In this document: piece by piece, positions 1-7,670 of the stretch
Numbering within the stretch: position 1 is the first letter of the stretch
How the letters are laid out: every line of letters starts with the position of its first letter
Assembly: GCF_000444875.1 (NCBI RefSeq)
Contig: NC_021985.1
Coordinates: forward strand, 5,662,170-5,726,169
DNA: 64,000 bases
Source of the DNA: Streptomyces collinus Tu 365
Lineage (GTDB): Bacteria > Actinomycetota > Actinomycetes > Streptomycetales > Streptomycetaceae
Reading direction: 5' to 3'
Position numbers and translations under genes: made by a program
The notes under the pieces: generated by a model
What the model was told of the DNA's origin: nothing
Databases searched by the model: none
The model's input: only the letters and a program-made list of their open reading frames with translations

Positions 1-180
1 GGTGGTGCGGGAGGTGTCGAACTCGGCCGCGAGCGTGCGCTCGGGCGGTACCGGCGTGCCGGGCGCCTGCGTCTCCGTCATGTCGAGCAGGTGCTTCTTC
101 AAGCGGTAGTACTTGGGCACGCGCGCGGTACGGACCGTCGTCCCGGCCTCGTTCTCCGCACTGCCGACGTCGGTGCTCAT
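1..180 (-). CDS. dasR: DasR, GntR-family GlcNAc regulator (5' part only)
   Basis: This is the first 60 codons of a gene that leaves the window at base 1. The reading starts at ATG (180-178), begins MSTDVGSAENEAGTTVRTAR and includes VPKYYRLKKHLLDM and the GntR-type wing start PPERTLAAEFDTSRT. I recognise this as the N-terminus of DasR, the global repressor of N-acetylglucosamine and chitin metabolism in Streptomyces, which releases DNA on binding glucosamine-6-phosphate. Only part of the winged-helix domain is present and the effector-binding domain lies outside. A dre-like palindrome sits about 140 bp upstream, which fits autoregulation. The next gene upstream is nagB on the same strand. Confidence 0.9.
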   Translation of the reverse strand, partial: MSTDVGSAENEAGTTVRTARVPKYYRLKKHLLDMTETQAPGTPVPPERTLAAEFDTSRTT

Positions 181-316
181 GCTCTGCCTTCCCGGCTCCT
201 GATGCCGAAAGCGACCGACATCCCATCGGCCACGGCTCACATCGTGGCACGGCTTCGTGTGTCAGGGATCCATCCGCACGGTCCGTGACCTCCTCTATAT
301 ACCCGGGGACCCGGTG

Positions 317-330
317 TTGGTCTAGTCCAA
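317..330. promoter_or_regulatory. dre-like DasR operator upstream of dasR
   Basis: TTGGTCTAGTCCAA is a 14-bp palindrome with one mismatched pair. It matches the known DasR-responsive element core TGGTCTAGACCA. It lies between the nagB stop and the dasR start, so it most likely controls dasR itself. Confidence 0.75.
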
Positions 331-371
331 AGCCCCGGCCGTCCCCGTGGCCGTTCCCGCCCGGTGCCCGG

Positions 372-1157
372 CTAGATCCCCTGCCAGTCGGGCTTTGCGG
401 CGTAGGTGTGCCGGAAGTAGTCGGCCAGCTTGAGCTTGGAGGCGGCTGCCTCGTCGACGACCACCGTGGCGTGCGGGTGCAGCTGGAGCGCGGAGGCCGG
501 GCAGACGGCCGCCACCGGCCCCTCGACGGTCGCGGCGACCGCGTCCGCCTTGCCCTCGCCCGTCGCGAGCAGCACCAGGTGCCGGGCCTCCAGGATGGTG
601 CCGATGCCCTGCGTGATCACGTGGTGCGGCACCTGCTCGATGTCGCCGTCGAAGAAGCGGGCGTTGTCGACCCGGGTCTGCTCGGTCAGGGTCTTGATCC
701 GGGTGCGCGAGGCGAGCGAGGAGCACGGCTCGTTGAAGCCGATGTGCCCGTCGGTGCCGATCCCGAGCAGCTGGAGGTCGACGCCGCCGGCCCCGGCGAG
801 CGCCCGGTCGTACGCCTCGCAGGCCGCCTGGACGTCCGCGGCGGTGCCGTCCGGGCCCATGAACGCGTCCATGCCGATCCCGAGCGGCTCCAGCACCTCC
901 CGGCGCAGCACCGAGCGGTAGGACTCGGGGTGCTCGGCGGGCAGGCCCACGTACTCGTCGAGCTGGGCGATGCGGGCCCGCGAGGTGTCCACGGCACCGG
1001 AGCGCACCTTGGCGGTCAGCGCCTGGTAGACGGGCAGCGGGGTGGAGCCGGTGGCCACCCCGAGGAGCGCGTCGGGCTTGCGCCGCAGGAGCTGGGCCAT
1101 GGCCTCGGCGATCAGCTCGCCGCCCGCCGCGGCGTCCGGAACGATGACAACTTCCAC
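372..1157 (-). CDS. nagB: Glucosamine-6-phosphate deaminase NagB
   Basis: The enzyme converts glucosamine-6-phosphate to fructose-6-phosphate and ammonia in the cytoplasm, the last step of GlcNAc catabolism. The 261-residue protein starts MEVVIVPDAAAGGELIAEAM and contains the family signatures GVATGSTPLPVYQAL, LDEYVGLP and LGIGTDGHIGFNEP. I chose GTG at 1157 because it gives exactly the usual family length; the open frame runs on upstream without a better start. A dre-like palindrome lies about 40 bp upstream of the start, so DasR repression is expected. Its substrate is the DasR effector, so nagB and dasR form a feedback pair. In S. coelicolor, as I recall, dasABC lies between these two genes; here they are adjacent. 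Confidence 0.95.
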   Translation of the reverse strand: MEVVIVPDAAAGGELIAEAMAQLLRRKPDALLGVATGSTPLPVYQALTAKVRSGAVDTSRARIAQLDEYVGLPAEHPESYRSVLRREVLEPLGIGMDAFMGPDGTAADVQAACEAYDRALAGAGGVDLQLLGIGTDGHIGFNEPCSSLASRTRIKTLTEQTRVDNARFFDGDIEQVPHHVITQGIGTILEARHLVLLATGEGKADAVAATVEGPVAAVCPASALQLHPHATVVVDEAAASKLKLADYFRHTYAAKPDWQGI

Positions 1158-1195
1158 GCTGGGCCTGCCGTTCTGAAGGAGCCATGAGGAGCTAT

Positions 1196-1209
1196 GTGGT
1201 TTAGACCAA
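1196..1209. promoter_or_regulatory. dre-like DasR operator upstream of nagB
   Basis: GTGGTTTAGACCAA contains the 12-bp palindromic core TGGTTTAGACCA (1197-1208, one mismatched pair), close to the DasR consensus. It is centred about 45 bp upstream of the nagB GTG start, the position expected for a repressor site over the promoter or leader. Confidence 0.75.
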
Positions 1210-1397
1210 TCTAACAGGATCGGGAGGGCCGCACCATGCCGTTCCCGGGCCCTCGCGCCGGGCCGGTCCGGAGCCGATCGCCGAAAATTGCCCCCGCCAT
1301 CCGGCCCCGCTGCCGACCCGGGCGGGCTAGGCTTCGTGGCATCGCGTGCCAGTGGCTGTGCCACGACCCCTGCCCCCGCGCGCATGGACACGCCCTC

Positions 1398-1411
1398 GTG
1401 GTCTAGTCCAC
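1398..1411. promoter_or_regulatory. Third dre-like DasR operator, upstream of sRNA region
   Basis: GTGGTCTAGTCCAC is a 14-bp palindrome with one mismatched pair, the best symmetric of the three dre-like sites here. It lies about 240 bp upstream of nagB and about 60-70 bp upstream of the presumed 5' end of the scr5239-like RNA. I assign it to that RNA, because I recall that scr5239 expression depends on DasR. Confidence 0.7.
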
Positions 1412-1467
1412 AATGCACGGGGGGCTTCGCAGGGAAAACTGAAAAGCTTCCGTCTTCCCCGCACAGG

Positions 1468-1627
1468 AGGACGGACCGAGGAACCGGTGCTCTCTGCCCT
1501 GACTGCCCCGGCTCCTCGACCTTCGGCCGACCGGGACCGCACACCCCACGGCCGATGATGCTCCGGGCTGCGGTGCCGGGAGGGCTGAGGGTCCCTCTCA
1601 GGCGCCGCGGCCCGCGGGTGTTTTTTC
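1468..1627 (+). ncRNA. scr5239: scr5239-like small regulatory RNA (boundaries approximate)
   Basis: The intergenic region just before the SCO5239-type kinase carries two hairpins (CTGAGGG/CCCTCTCAG at 1585-1600 and CCGCG/CGCGG at 1605-1617) followed by GTGTTTTTTC. This is a good intrinsic terminator that would stop transcription about 40 bp before the kinase ATG. The conserved streptomycete sRNA scr5239 (159 nt; represses dagA and metE translation in S. coelicolor) comes from exactly this position. I set the 5' end by counting back about 160 nt from the T-run, so that end is an estimate. A dre-like site upstream fits DasR control. A 23-residue reading starting GTG 1487 overlaps it but shows no coding signature. 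Confidence 0.65.
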
Positions 1628-1666
1628 GGCCACTCACGGCCCGGGTACGCTCACAAGGTGCCCTCC

Positions 1667-3133
1667 ATGAACGAACTCGTACGCCAGCACACGGCCCTCG
1701 ACGACTCCGACCTCGAGTGGCTCCACCTGCTGGTCTCGGAGTGGCAGCTGCTCTCCGACCTCTCCTTCGCCGACCTGGTGCTGTGGGTCCCGACGCTGGA
1801 CGGCGCCCGGTACGTCTCCATCGCCCAGATGCGGCCCAACACCGGCCCGACCTCCTACCAGGACGACATGGTCGGGCATCTGGTGCCGCGCGGCCGGCGG
1901 CCCATGCTGGACGCGGCGCTGGACGAGGGCCGGATCGTGCGCGAGGGGGACCCGGAGTGGCGCGAAGAGGTCCCCGTGCGGGTCGAGTCGATCCCGGTGC
2001 GCCGTGAGGGCCGCGTCCTCGGTGTCATCGCCCGCAACACCAACCTGCTGACCGTCCGCACCCCGAGCCGCCTGGAGCTGACCTATCTCCAGAGCGCCTC
2101 GGACCTCGCGCAGATGATCGCCGCCGGCTCCTTCCCGTTCCCCGACCAGCAGGTCGACATGGACGCCTCGCCGCGCGTCGGCGACGGACTGATCCGGCTG
2201 GACGCGGACGGCGTCGTCCAGTACGCCTCCCCGAACGCCCTGTCCGCCTACCACCGCCTCGGCCTCGCCACCGACCTGGTCGGCCAGCACCTCGGGCAGA
2301 CCACCGCCGAACTGGCCCCGACCCGGGGCCCGGTGGACGAGGCGCTCGCCAAGGTGGCCAGCGGCTGGGCGCCGCGCGAGTTCGAGATCGAGACCAACGA
2401 GGGGGTCATCCAGTTCCGGGCCATCCCGCTCAAGCCCAAGGGAACCCGCATCGGCTCACTGGTGCTGTGCCGGGACGTCACCGAACTCCGGCGCCGTGAA
2501 CGTGAGTTGATCACCAAGGATGCGACCATCCGGGAGATCCACCACCGGGTGAAGAACAACCTCCAGACGGTCGCCGCCCTGCTGCGGCTGCAGGCCCGCC
2601 GCATCGGTTCCGAGCGCGGCCGGGAGGCGCTGGAGGAGGCGGTGCGACGGGTCGGCTCGATCGCCATCGTCCATGAGACGCTTTCTCAGAACCTGGACGA
2701 GCGGGTGGAGTTCGACGACATCGCCGACCGGGTGCTCGCGATGGTCGCCGAGATCTCGCCGGGCAAGGTGACCGGCCGGCGCAGCGGACGCTTCGGGATA
2801 CTCGACGCGGAGGTCGCCACACCGCTGTCCATGGTGCTGACGGAGATCCTGCAGAACGCCCTGGAACACGGCTTCCGCGAGGGCGACACCGGCACGGTCG
2901 AGGTGTCCGCGGTCCGCGGCGGCACCACCAAGGAGGCCCGGCTGCTGGTCACCGTCCAGGACGACGGGGTCGGGCTGCCCGAGGGCTTCGACCCGCACCG
3001 CTCGGGCAACCTCGGCCTGCAGATCGTGCGGACGCTGGTCGAGGGCGAGTTGGGCGGCACGTTCGACATGGTCCCGGCGCCCGAGCGCGGGACCCGGGTG
3101 ATCCTCGACATCCCGGTGCGCGCCCAGAAGTGA
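1667..3133 (+). CDS. Sensor histidine kinase, HisKA_2/PdtaS type
   Basis: This 488-residue soluble sensor kinase corresponds to the SCO5239 type. The N-terminal ~150 residues (VSEWQLLSDLSFADLVLWVP) form the GAF-like sensor domain found in PdtaS-type kinases, followed by a PAS-like segment (DGVVQYASPNALSAYHRLG). The H-box IREIHHRVKNNLQTVAALLR with phosphoacceptor His marks the HisKA_2 family, and the C-terminal HATPase has N-box EILQNALEHGF and G-box DDGVGLPEGF. No transmembrane segment is seen, so the input is cytoplasmic. In actinobacteria the PdtaS kinase works with the ANTAR-type RNA-binding regulator PdtaR, which is not in this window. ATG 1667 has AAGG 9 bases upstream; GTG 1658 is the alternative. 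Confidence 0.9.
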   Translation: MNELVRQHTALDDSDLEWLHLLVSEWQLLSDLSFADLVLWVPTLDGARYVSIAQMRPNTGPTSYQDDMVGHLVPRGRRPMLDAALDEGRIVREGDPEWREEVPVRVESIPVRREGRVLGVIARNTNLLTVRTPSRLELTYLQSASDLAQMIAAGSFPFPDQQVDMDASPRVGDGLIRLDADGVVQYASPNALSAYHRLGLATDLVGQHLGQTTAELAPTRGPVDEALAKVASGWAPREFEIETNEGVIQFRAIPLKPKGTRIGSLVLCRDVTELRRRERELITKDATIREIHHRVKNNLQTVAALLRLQARRIGSERGREALEEAVRRVGSIAIVHETLSQNLDERVEFDDIADRVLAMVAEISPGKVTGRRSGRFGILDAEVATPLSMVLTEILQNALEHGFREGDTGTVEVSAVRGGTTKEARLLVTVQDDGVGLPEGFDPHRSGNLGLQIVRTLVEGELGGTFDMVPAPERGTRVILDIPVRAQK

Positions 3134-3219
3134 CGGCGGGGGCACACCGGTCGTGCGGTCGTGCCCGCCGTGGTGCGCGGGCCGAGGTGCGCGGGCCGTG
3201 GCGCGGCGGGCAAGCAGAA

Positions 3220-3247
3220 AGCCCCGGACCACTGTGGGTCCGAGGCT
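3220..3247. terminator. Hairpin between convergent kinase gene and wblE
   Basis: AGCC-C-CGGACC pairs with GGTCCG-A-GGCT around a short loop, giving a 10-bp stem with one internal mismatch. The minus strand follows it with TTTCTGCTTG, so it is best read as the wblE terminator and may also stop the kinase transcript. Confidence 0.55.
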
Positions 3248-3372
3248 CGTGCTCGTTGCTGCTCTGCTCTCGCTAAGCGCATCGGGGGTACTGCGCGCTG
3301 CGGCTCGGGGGCGGGAGATGCGTGCTCGCTGCACGCGCCGCCAAGCTCAGGCTGTCAGCAGGGGTGGGAGTG

Positions 3373-3630
3373 TCAGGCGGAGGCCTGACGGGCCCGGTTG
3401 CGAGCGGCGCGGCGCTTCATGGCGCGGCGCTCGTCCTCGCTGAGACCACCCCAGACGCCGGAGTCCTGGCCGGACTCGAGCGCCCACTGCAGGCACTGCT
3501 CCATGACGGGGCAGCGACGGCAGACGGCCTTGGCTTCCTCGATCTGCAGCAGCGCAGGACCGGTGTTGCCGATGGGGAAGAAGAGCTCGGGGTCTTCCTC
3601 GCGGCAAACGGCGTTGTGACGCCAGTCCAT
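3373..3630 (-). CDS. wblE: WhiB-family Fe-S transcription regulator WblE
   Basis: This 85-residue protein starts MDWRHNAVCREEDPELFFP and is a WhiB-like iron-sulfur regulator. The four cluster cysteines are seen: one in the N-terminal NAVCREED motif and three in AVCRRCPVMEQCLQW. The G[VI]WGG turn motif (GVWGGLSEDERR) and the basic C-terminal tail (MKRRAARNRARQ) are intact. The arrangement and length match WblE (WhiB1 orthologue), which binds the primary sigma factor and responds to nitric oxide in relatives. A strong ribosome site (AAGGAGAGG) precedes the ATG. The long upstream region (320 bp) is described separately. Confidence 0.95.
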   Translation of the reverse strand: MDWRHNAVCREEDPELFFPIGNTGPALLQIEEAKAVCRRCPVMEQCLQWALESGQDSGVWGGLSEDERRAMKRRAARNRARQASA

Positions 3631-3950
3631 GGCTGCTACCTCTCCTTGGTATTACGTGCAAGTTGCTTGTGAATGTGAACGCTTTCACGAATCCCTCAAC
3701 AAGTGAAGGGCCGACCGCCGAGTCTTCCCCGGCGTGGTCCTTGGTTTGAAGAGGGGTTCCGGTGATCAGTGGAGGCCGGTCTTGCGGGCCGTCCCGATCG
3801 CCACGTAGAGACTCGCAAACCTCAGCGGCGGATACAACCCCTTCAGAAAAGTTTTTTTTGATTCCTCGGTGTCGACTGGGTCACAGCCGTACTTCCATGG
3901 GGTGGATCCTGGCCTAAACGTTCGAGTGAAAGGACTTTGGCCTCTTCCGC
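3631..3950. other. Gene-free region upstream of wblE
   Basis: This 320-bp stretch has no supported gene. It is AT-rich for this genome, with an uninterrupted run of eight T (A on the minus strand) near 3852-3859, and must hold the wblE promoter. A 14-bp near-palindrome GTGAACGCTTTCAC (3675-3688) lies about 45-58 bp upstream of the wblE start and could be a regulator site. A 62-codon minus-strand reading (3766-3954) has no recognisable features and I do not call it. Confidence 0.5.
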
Positions 3951-4919
3951 TCACACAATCACACGCAGTGCGCGGCGTACGCCTGTGAACGTCACGCTCG
4001 TACGCAGTCCCAGGTGGTCGCCGTCCATCTGAAGGGGGAGGGGGACCTTCGAATGCAAGGTGAACCGGTCCAGGTCGTGCAGGGAGAGGGCGTGCTTGCC
4101 GTGGGGCCCGCGCTCGGGGGACGAAGTGAGCAACTGGGTGCCATACCGGGCAACCGCGGCCGTCGACAGGCGGCTGAGACCGAGCACGTCGATGCCGGTA
4201 TCGAACGAGGCCTTAGGTGACGTGTACATCGGGCGATTGCCGAGATACGTCCACGGGGACGTGTTCGAGACTATGGCGACGACCAGGTCGGTGATCGCGT
4301 CCGCGCCGTCCCGCTCCAGCGTGATCGGGCCGTGCCGGCGGTGCTGCTCGCCGAGGAACTGCCGGACCACCTGACGCACGTACAGCGCGTGGGTGGACTT
4401 CTTGCCCCGCTCGCGCTGCTGCTCGACCCGGCCGACCACGCCCGCGTCGAAGCCGAGACCGGCGTTGAAGGTGAACCAGCGGTCCGGCACCGCCTCGTCC
4501 TCGGTGCCGGGTGTGCCCGAGGTCAGCCCGAGGCCGACGACCCGCTCGCTGCCCAGGCGCAGGGCGTCCAGGAGGGCGCCGGTGGCCTCGACGGGGTCGT
4601 TGGGCAGACCCAGGGCGCGGGCGAAGACGTTGGTGGAACCCCCGGGGACCACGGCGAGGCCGGGCAGCCGGTCCGGGTCGGGGCCGGCGTGCAGCAGGCC
4701 GTTGACCACCTCGTTGACGGTGCCGTCGCCGCCGAGGGCCACGACGAGGTCGATGTCGTCGCTCTCCGCGGCCTGCCGGCCGAGGTCGCGGGCGTGGCCG
4801 CGGTACTCGGTGGTGACCGCCTCCAGCTTCATCTCGCTCGCCAGCGCGTGGATCAGCACATCACGCCTGCGTGCGCTTGTGGTGGTTGCCGCCGGATTGA
4901 CCACGAGGAGTGCACGCAT
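3951..4919 (-). CDS. Diacylglycerol kinase-family lipid kinase
   Basis: The 322-residue protein starts MRALLVVNPAATTTSARRRD and has the DAGK catalytic-domain signature VVALGGDGTVNEVVNGL plus VVPGGSTNVFARALGLP. The fold matches bacterial YegS/DgkB-like kinases that phosphorylate diacylglycerol or related lipids at the membrane surface. The C-terminal part (LQMDGDHLGLRTSVTF) is the usual beta-sandwich domain. There is no transmembrane helix. It is monocistronic, and its substrate cannot be fixed from sequence. Confidence 0.85.
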   Translation of the reverse strand: MRALLVVNPAATTTSARRRDVLIHALASEMKLEAVTTEYRGHARDLGRQAAESDDIDLVVALGGDGTVNEVVNGLLHAGPDPDRLPGLAVVPGGSTNVFARALGLPNDPVEATGALLDALRLGSERVVGLGLTSGTPGTEDEAVPDRWFTFNAGLGFDAGVVGRVEQQRERGKKSTHALYVRQVVRQFLGEQHRRHGPITLERDGADAITDLVVAIVSNTSPWTYLGNRPMYTSPKASFDTGIDVLGLSRLSTAAVARYGTQLLTSSPERGPHGKHALSLHDLDRFTLHSKVPLPLQMDGDHLGLRTSVTFTGVRRALRVIV

Positions 4920-5067
4920 GGATGGCAGCGTACCTACTGGGGGGTACCCGGCCCAGACCGAGGTAGGGATCGGGTAAGAGGCGGGCGCGTGAGTCTGGAC
5001 ACTCCGGACGCCGGGCCGGGGCCGCTCCGCCCCGGGCCGCGGCGCGGGGCACGGCTACCCTTCAAGG

Positions 5068-5547
5068 GTGAGCAGCGAGCAGAACCCCACCCAGAACGAC
5101 GGCGCCACCGACGTGACCGAGGCCGGCGGCGGCAGCGGCGACACCGCCGGAGCGCGCCCGCGCCGGCTGACGTACGCGGCGGCGCTCTCGGCGCTGGAGG
5201 GGATCGCCCTCCTCGTCGGCGGCGTCTGGATCCTCGTCCTCGGGCTCACCGGCGACCCGGACGACCGGCAGCAGGCCGTGACCGGCGGGGTCACGCTGGT
5301 GGTGCTCGCGCTGCTGCCGCTGCTGGCCGCGCGCGGCCTGCTGCTCAGGCGCGGCTGGAGCCGGGGGCCCGCCGTCATCACGCAGATCATGGCGCTTCCG
5401 GTGGCCTACAACCTGCTCAAGGCCGACAGCATGGCCATCCCGGGCGGTATCGCCCTGGCCGTCGCGGCCGTGGCGTCCCTGGTGCTGCTGGTGAATCCGG
5501 CGACGACCCGGGCCCTCGGGATCAAGGGGCCGGGCCGGGCGGAGTAG
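5068..5547 (+). CDS. Small integral membrane protein, unknown function
   Basis: This 159-residue protein starts at GTG 5068 (MSSEQNPTQND). It has a hydrophilic acidic N-terminus of about 35 residues and then four predicted membrane segments, including ALEGIALLVGGVWILVLGL and GVTLVVLALLPLLAARGLLL. I do not recognise a functional domain. It runs convergently into sigH with only 24 bp between stop codons. S. coelicolor has a membrane protein gene at the same place. Confidence 0.8.
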   Translation: MSSEQNPTQNDGATDVTEAGGGSGDTAGARPRRLTYAAALSALEGIALLVGGVWILVLGLTGDPDDRQQAVTGGVTLVVLALLPLLAARGLLLRRGWSRGPAVITQIMALPVAYNLLKADSMAIPGGIALAVAAVASLVLLVNPATTRALGIKGPGRAE

Positions 5548-5571
5548 GCGCCGCCCGCTCCGGTACCGCTC

Positions 5572-6666
5572 CTACTCCTCGACCAGCAGCTTCTCCCGCA
5601 GCTGGGCGAGGGTCCGGGCGAGCAGCCGGGACACGTGCATCTGCGAGATGCCGACCTCCTGCGCGATCTGCGACTGGGTCATGTTCCCGAAGAAGCGCAG
5701 CAGCAGGATGCGCTTCTCCCGCGGCGGCAGGTCCTCCAGCAGCGGCTTGAGGGACTCGCGGTACTCCACGCCCTCCAGCGCCTCGTCCTCGGCGCCGAGG
5801 GTGTCGGCGACCGCCGGGGACTCGTCGTCGGTGTCGGGGACGTCCAGGGACAGCGTCGAGTACGCGTTCGCGGACTCCAGGCCCTCCAGGACCTCCTCCT
5901 CGGAGATGGCGAGCTTCTCGGCCAGCTCGTGCACCGTGGGGGAGCGGCCGTGCAGCTGGGACAGCTCCGCCGTCGCAGTGGTCAGCGACAGGCGCAGCTC
6001 CTGGAGCCGGCGCGGCACGCGGACCGCCCAGCCCTTGTCGCGGAAGTGCCGCTTGATCTCGCCGACGACCGTCGGCGTGGCGTACGTAGAGAACTCCACC
6101 CCGCGCTCGGGATCGAAGCGGTCCACCGACTTGATCAGCCCGATGGTGGCGACCTGGGTCAGGTCGTCCAGCGGCTCACCGCGGTTGCGGAAGCGGCGCG
6201 CCAGGTGCTCGACGAGCGGCAGGTGCATACGGACCAGCCGGTTGCGCAGCTCCGCGTACTCCGCGCTGCCCGCGTTCAGCTTGCGCAGCTCGACGAACAT
6301 CACGCGCGCCCCGCTGCGGTCCTGGGGGTCGTGCTGAGGGGTCGGCGCGGCCTCCGCGCCCGGCGCGCCGTCCTCCGCGTATCGCTCGTGCTCGCTCATC
6401 GTCCCGCCCGTAGCCCTTCCCCGAGCCCTCGCCTGCGCGCGGGCGGCGGAGCCGGCCGTCCCACGTCCCTCGGCAGGCGTGCTCTGCGCGGCACCGTCGC
6501 CGGCGGCCTCCGCGGAGTCCTCCTCCGGGTGTGGCCTGGCCTGCTCGGGGATGCCGTCGATGCCGTCCGCCATGCGTCGGGATGCAGCCGTGGACTCTCG
6601 GTCCCCCGTCGGCAGCTCCCTTGTGCCGCGCTCTTCGTCCCGCACCGGCCCGTCCCCGTTCCTCAC
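5572..6666 (-). CDS. sigH: Stress sigma factor SigH (SigB/SigF family)
   Basis: This is a group 3 sigma-70 factor with regions 2 (FSTYATPTVVGEIKRHFRDK), 3 and 4 (REKRILLLRFFGNMTQSQIA, then the HTH VGISQMHVSRLL). It corresponds to sigH, which directs osmotic-stress and developmental transcription in S. coelicolor. The longest form starts at GTG 6666, overlapping the stop of the anti-sigma gene (GTGA), giving 364 residues. In-frame ATGs at 6573 (MADGIDGIPEQ) and 6399 (MSEHERYAED, 275 residues) could give shorter forms, as reported for SigH. The first ~90 residues are low-complexity and not part of the sigma fold. Expression is probably coupled to the anti-sigma gene. Confidence 0.9.
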   Translation of the reverse strand: MRNGDGPVRDEERGTRELPTGDRESTAASRRMADGIDGIPEQARPHPEEDSAEAAGDGAAQSTPAEGRGTAGSAARAQARARGRATGGTMSEHERYAEDGAPGAEAAPTPQHDPQDRSGARVMFVELRKLNAGSAEYAELRNRLVRMHLPLVEHLARRFRNRGEPLDDLTQVATIGLIKSVDRFDPERGVEFSTYATPTVVGEIKRHFRDKGWAVRVPRRLQELRLSLTTATAELSQLHGRSPTVHELAEKLAISEEEVLEGLESANAYSTLSLDVPDTDDESPAVADTLGAEDEALEGVEYRESLKPLLEDLPPREKRILLLRFFGNMTQSQIAQEVGISQMHVSRLLARTLAQLREKLLVEE

Positions 6667-7088
6667 GCCGGCCCGGGGCCCGCGCCGCGCTGTTTGTAGA
6701 GGCTGATCGACACGGTCCTGTCCTCGTCCACGGCGGACGAGACCTTGCCCGCCAGGGCCGAGAGCACGGTCCACGCGAAGGTGTCCCGCGAGGGGGCGTG
6801 GCCGTCGGTGGTCGGCGCCGACACCGTCACTTCCAGCGAGTCGTCGACGAGCCGGAAGACACAGCTCAGCACCGAGCCGGGCACGGCTTGTTGCAGCAGG
6901 ATCGCGCAGGCCTCGTCGACGGCGATGCGCAGGTCCTCGATCTCGTCCAGGGTGAAGTCCAAACGGGCCGCCAGGCCGGCCGTGGCCGTCCGCAGCACCG
7001 ACAGGTAGGCACCCGCAGCCGGCAGCCGGACTTCCACGAAGTCCTGGGTCGCGGGCTCGCCTGCGATCTGGGACACCCTCACCTCCAT
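6663..7088 (-). CDS. ushX: Anti-sigma factor, RsbW-like (UshX/PrsH)
   Basis: The 141-residue protein has an HATPase_c (GHKL) fold of the RsbW type: N-box EDLRIAVDEACAILLQ and a short C-terminal lid region. It should bind SigH and hold it inactive until a phospho-switch or redox signal frees it. The start ATG is at 7088 (MEVRVSQIAGEP). Its stop overlaps the sigH start by one codon (GTGA), so the two are translated together. The known S. coelicolor counterpart is UshX (also called PrsH). A SigH-type promoter candidate lies about 200 bp upstream. Confidence 0.9.
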   Translation of the reverse strand: MEVRVSQIAGEPATQDFVEVRLPAAGAYLSVLRTATAGLAARLDFTLDEIEDLRIAVDEACAILLQQAVPGSVLSCVFRLVDDSLEVTVSAPTTDGHAPSRDTFAWTVLSALAGKVSSAVDEDRTVSISLYKQRGAGPGPA

Positions 7089-7285
7089 GGTGGTACAAGC
7101 TATACGGGGCCGAGGGTCGCCCCCCGGGGTAACGCACACGTGGTTCCGCGGTGACGCTATCGCGCTCCGAACGTATCTGTCCCCGGGACCCCAACCCCCT
7201 GGCGTCACTCACAGTAAAGCTGTGGATACGCTCCGTGTCTAGAGGGTCAGCGGCCCCAAAAGGGAAGAGCGTGCGCCGGGTTGAC

Positions 7286-7311
7286 GTACCCCGGCGTCAG
7301 ACGCCCGAACC
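7286..7311 (-). promoter_or_regulatory. SigB/SigH-type promoter candidate for ushX-sigH
   Basis: On the minus strand GGTTCG (7311-7306), a 14-base spacer, then GGGTAC (7291-7286) matches the general stress sigma consensus GNNT-N14-16-GGGTAC. It is about 198 bp upstream of the ushX start, so it would make the operon autoregulated. The match is by eye only. Confidence 0.5.
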
Positions 7312-7348
7312 GTCGGCGGTCACGGCCGCGTGCCGTCCCTGTGAAGTG

Positions 7349-7609
7349 TCACACGAGAACGTGGTCGACGAAGCACCACCGCCAGTCCTCGCCGGGCTCG
7401 AAGGTCCGCATCACGGGATGACCGGTCGTCGCGTGGTGCTCCGTGGCGTGCCTCCCGGGCGAGGAGTCGCAGCAGCCGACGTGGCCGCAGGTGAGGCACA
7501 GGCGCAACTGCACCGGGTGCGTACCGTCCCGCAGGCACTCGGGACAGGTCGCGTCGAGCGGCTCGGGCTCGTCGAGCGGCAGCGCGTCGGTGTGCGTGCA
7601 CTGTTTCAT
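7349..7609 (-). CDS. UBP-type zinc finger protein
   Basis: This 86-residue protein starts MKQCTHTDALPL (ATG 7609). Its cysteine/histidine pattern is CxH...CPEC...LCLTCGHVGCC...RHATEHHATTGHP, the ZnF-UBP fold known in deubiquitinases and found alone in actinobacteria. It binds zinc; whether it recognises a C-terminal peptide here is unknown. It lies upstream of ushX on the same strand with 260 bp between, and it may be the gene called ushY in S. coelicolor, which I cannot confirm. A start at 7672 would add 21 residues without features. Confidence 0.85.
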   Translation of the reverse strand: MKQCTHTDALPLDEPEPLDATCPECLRDGTHPVQLRLCLTCGHVGCCDSSPGRHATEHHATTGHPVMRTFEPGEDWRWCFVDHVLV

Positions 7610-7670
7610 GATTGCCACAGTACGACGGGCGTGCGGGGGACCGCGCGGAAAACGAGGGTGGGCGAGAACC

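Noticed and set aside
285..1187. Plus-strand frame opposite nagB
   Set aside because: Composition is Gly/Arg/Leu/Val-rich, as expected for the reverse of a high-GC gene. It is a shadow.
372..1637. Long 421-codon frame extending nagB upstream
   Set aside because: The extension is low-complexity with no conservation I recognise and runs through the DasR site. The GTG at 1157 gives the exact NagB length.
3840..3880. SigR-type promoter (GGAAT ... GTT) upstream of wblE
   Set aside because: The spacing between GGAAT and GTT is about 22 bases; the SigR consensus needs 18-19.
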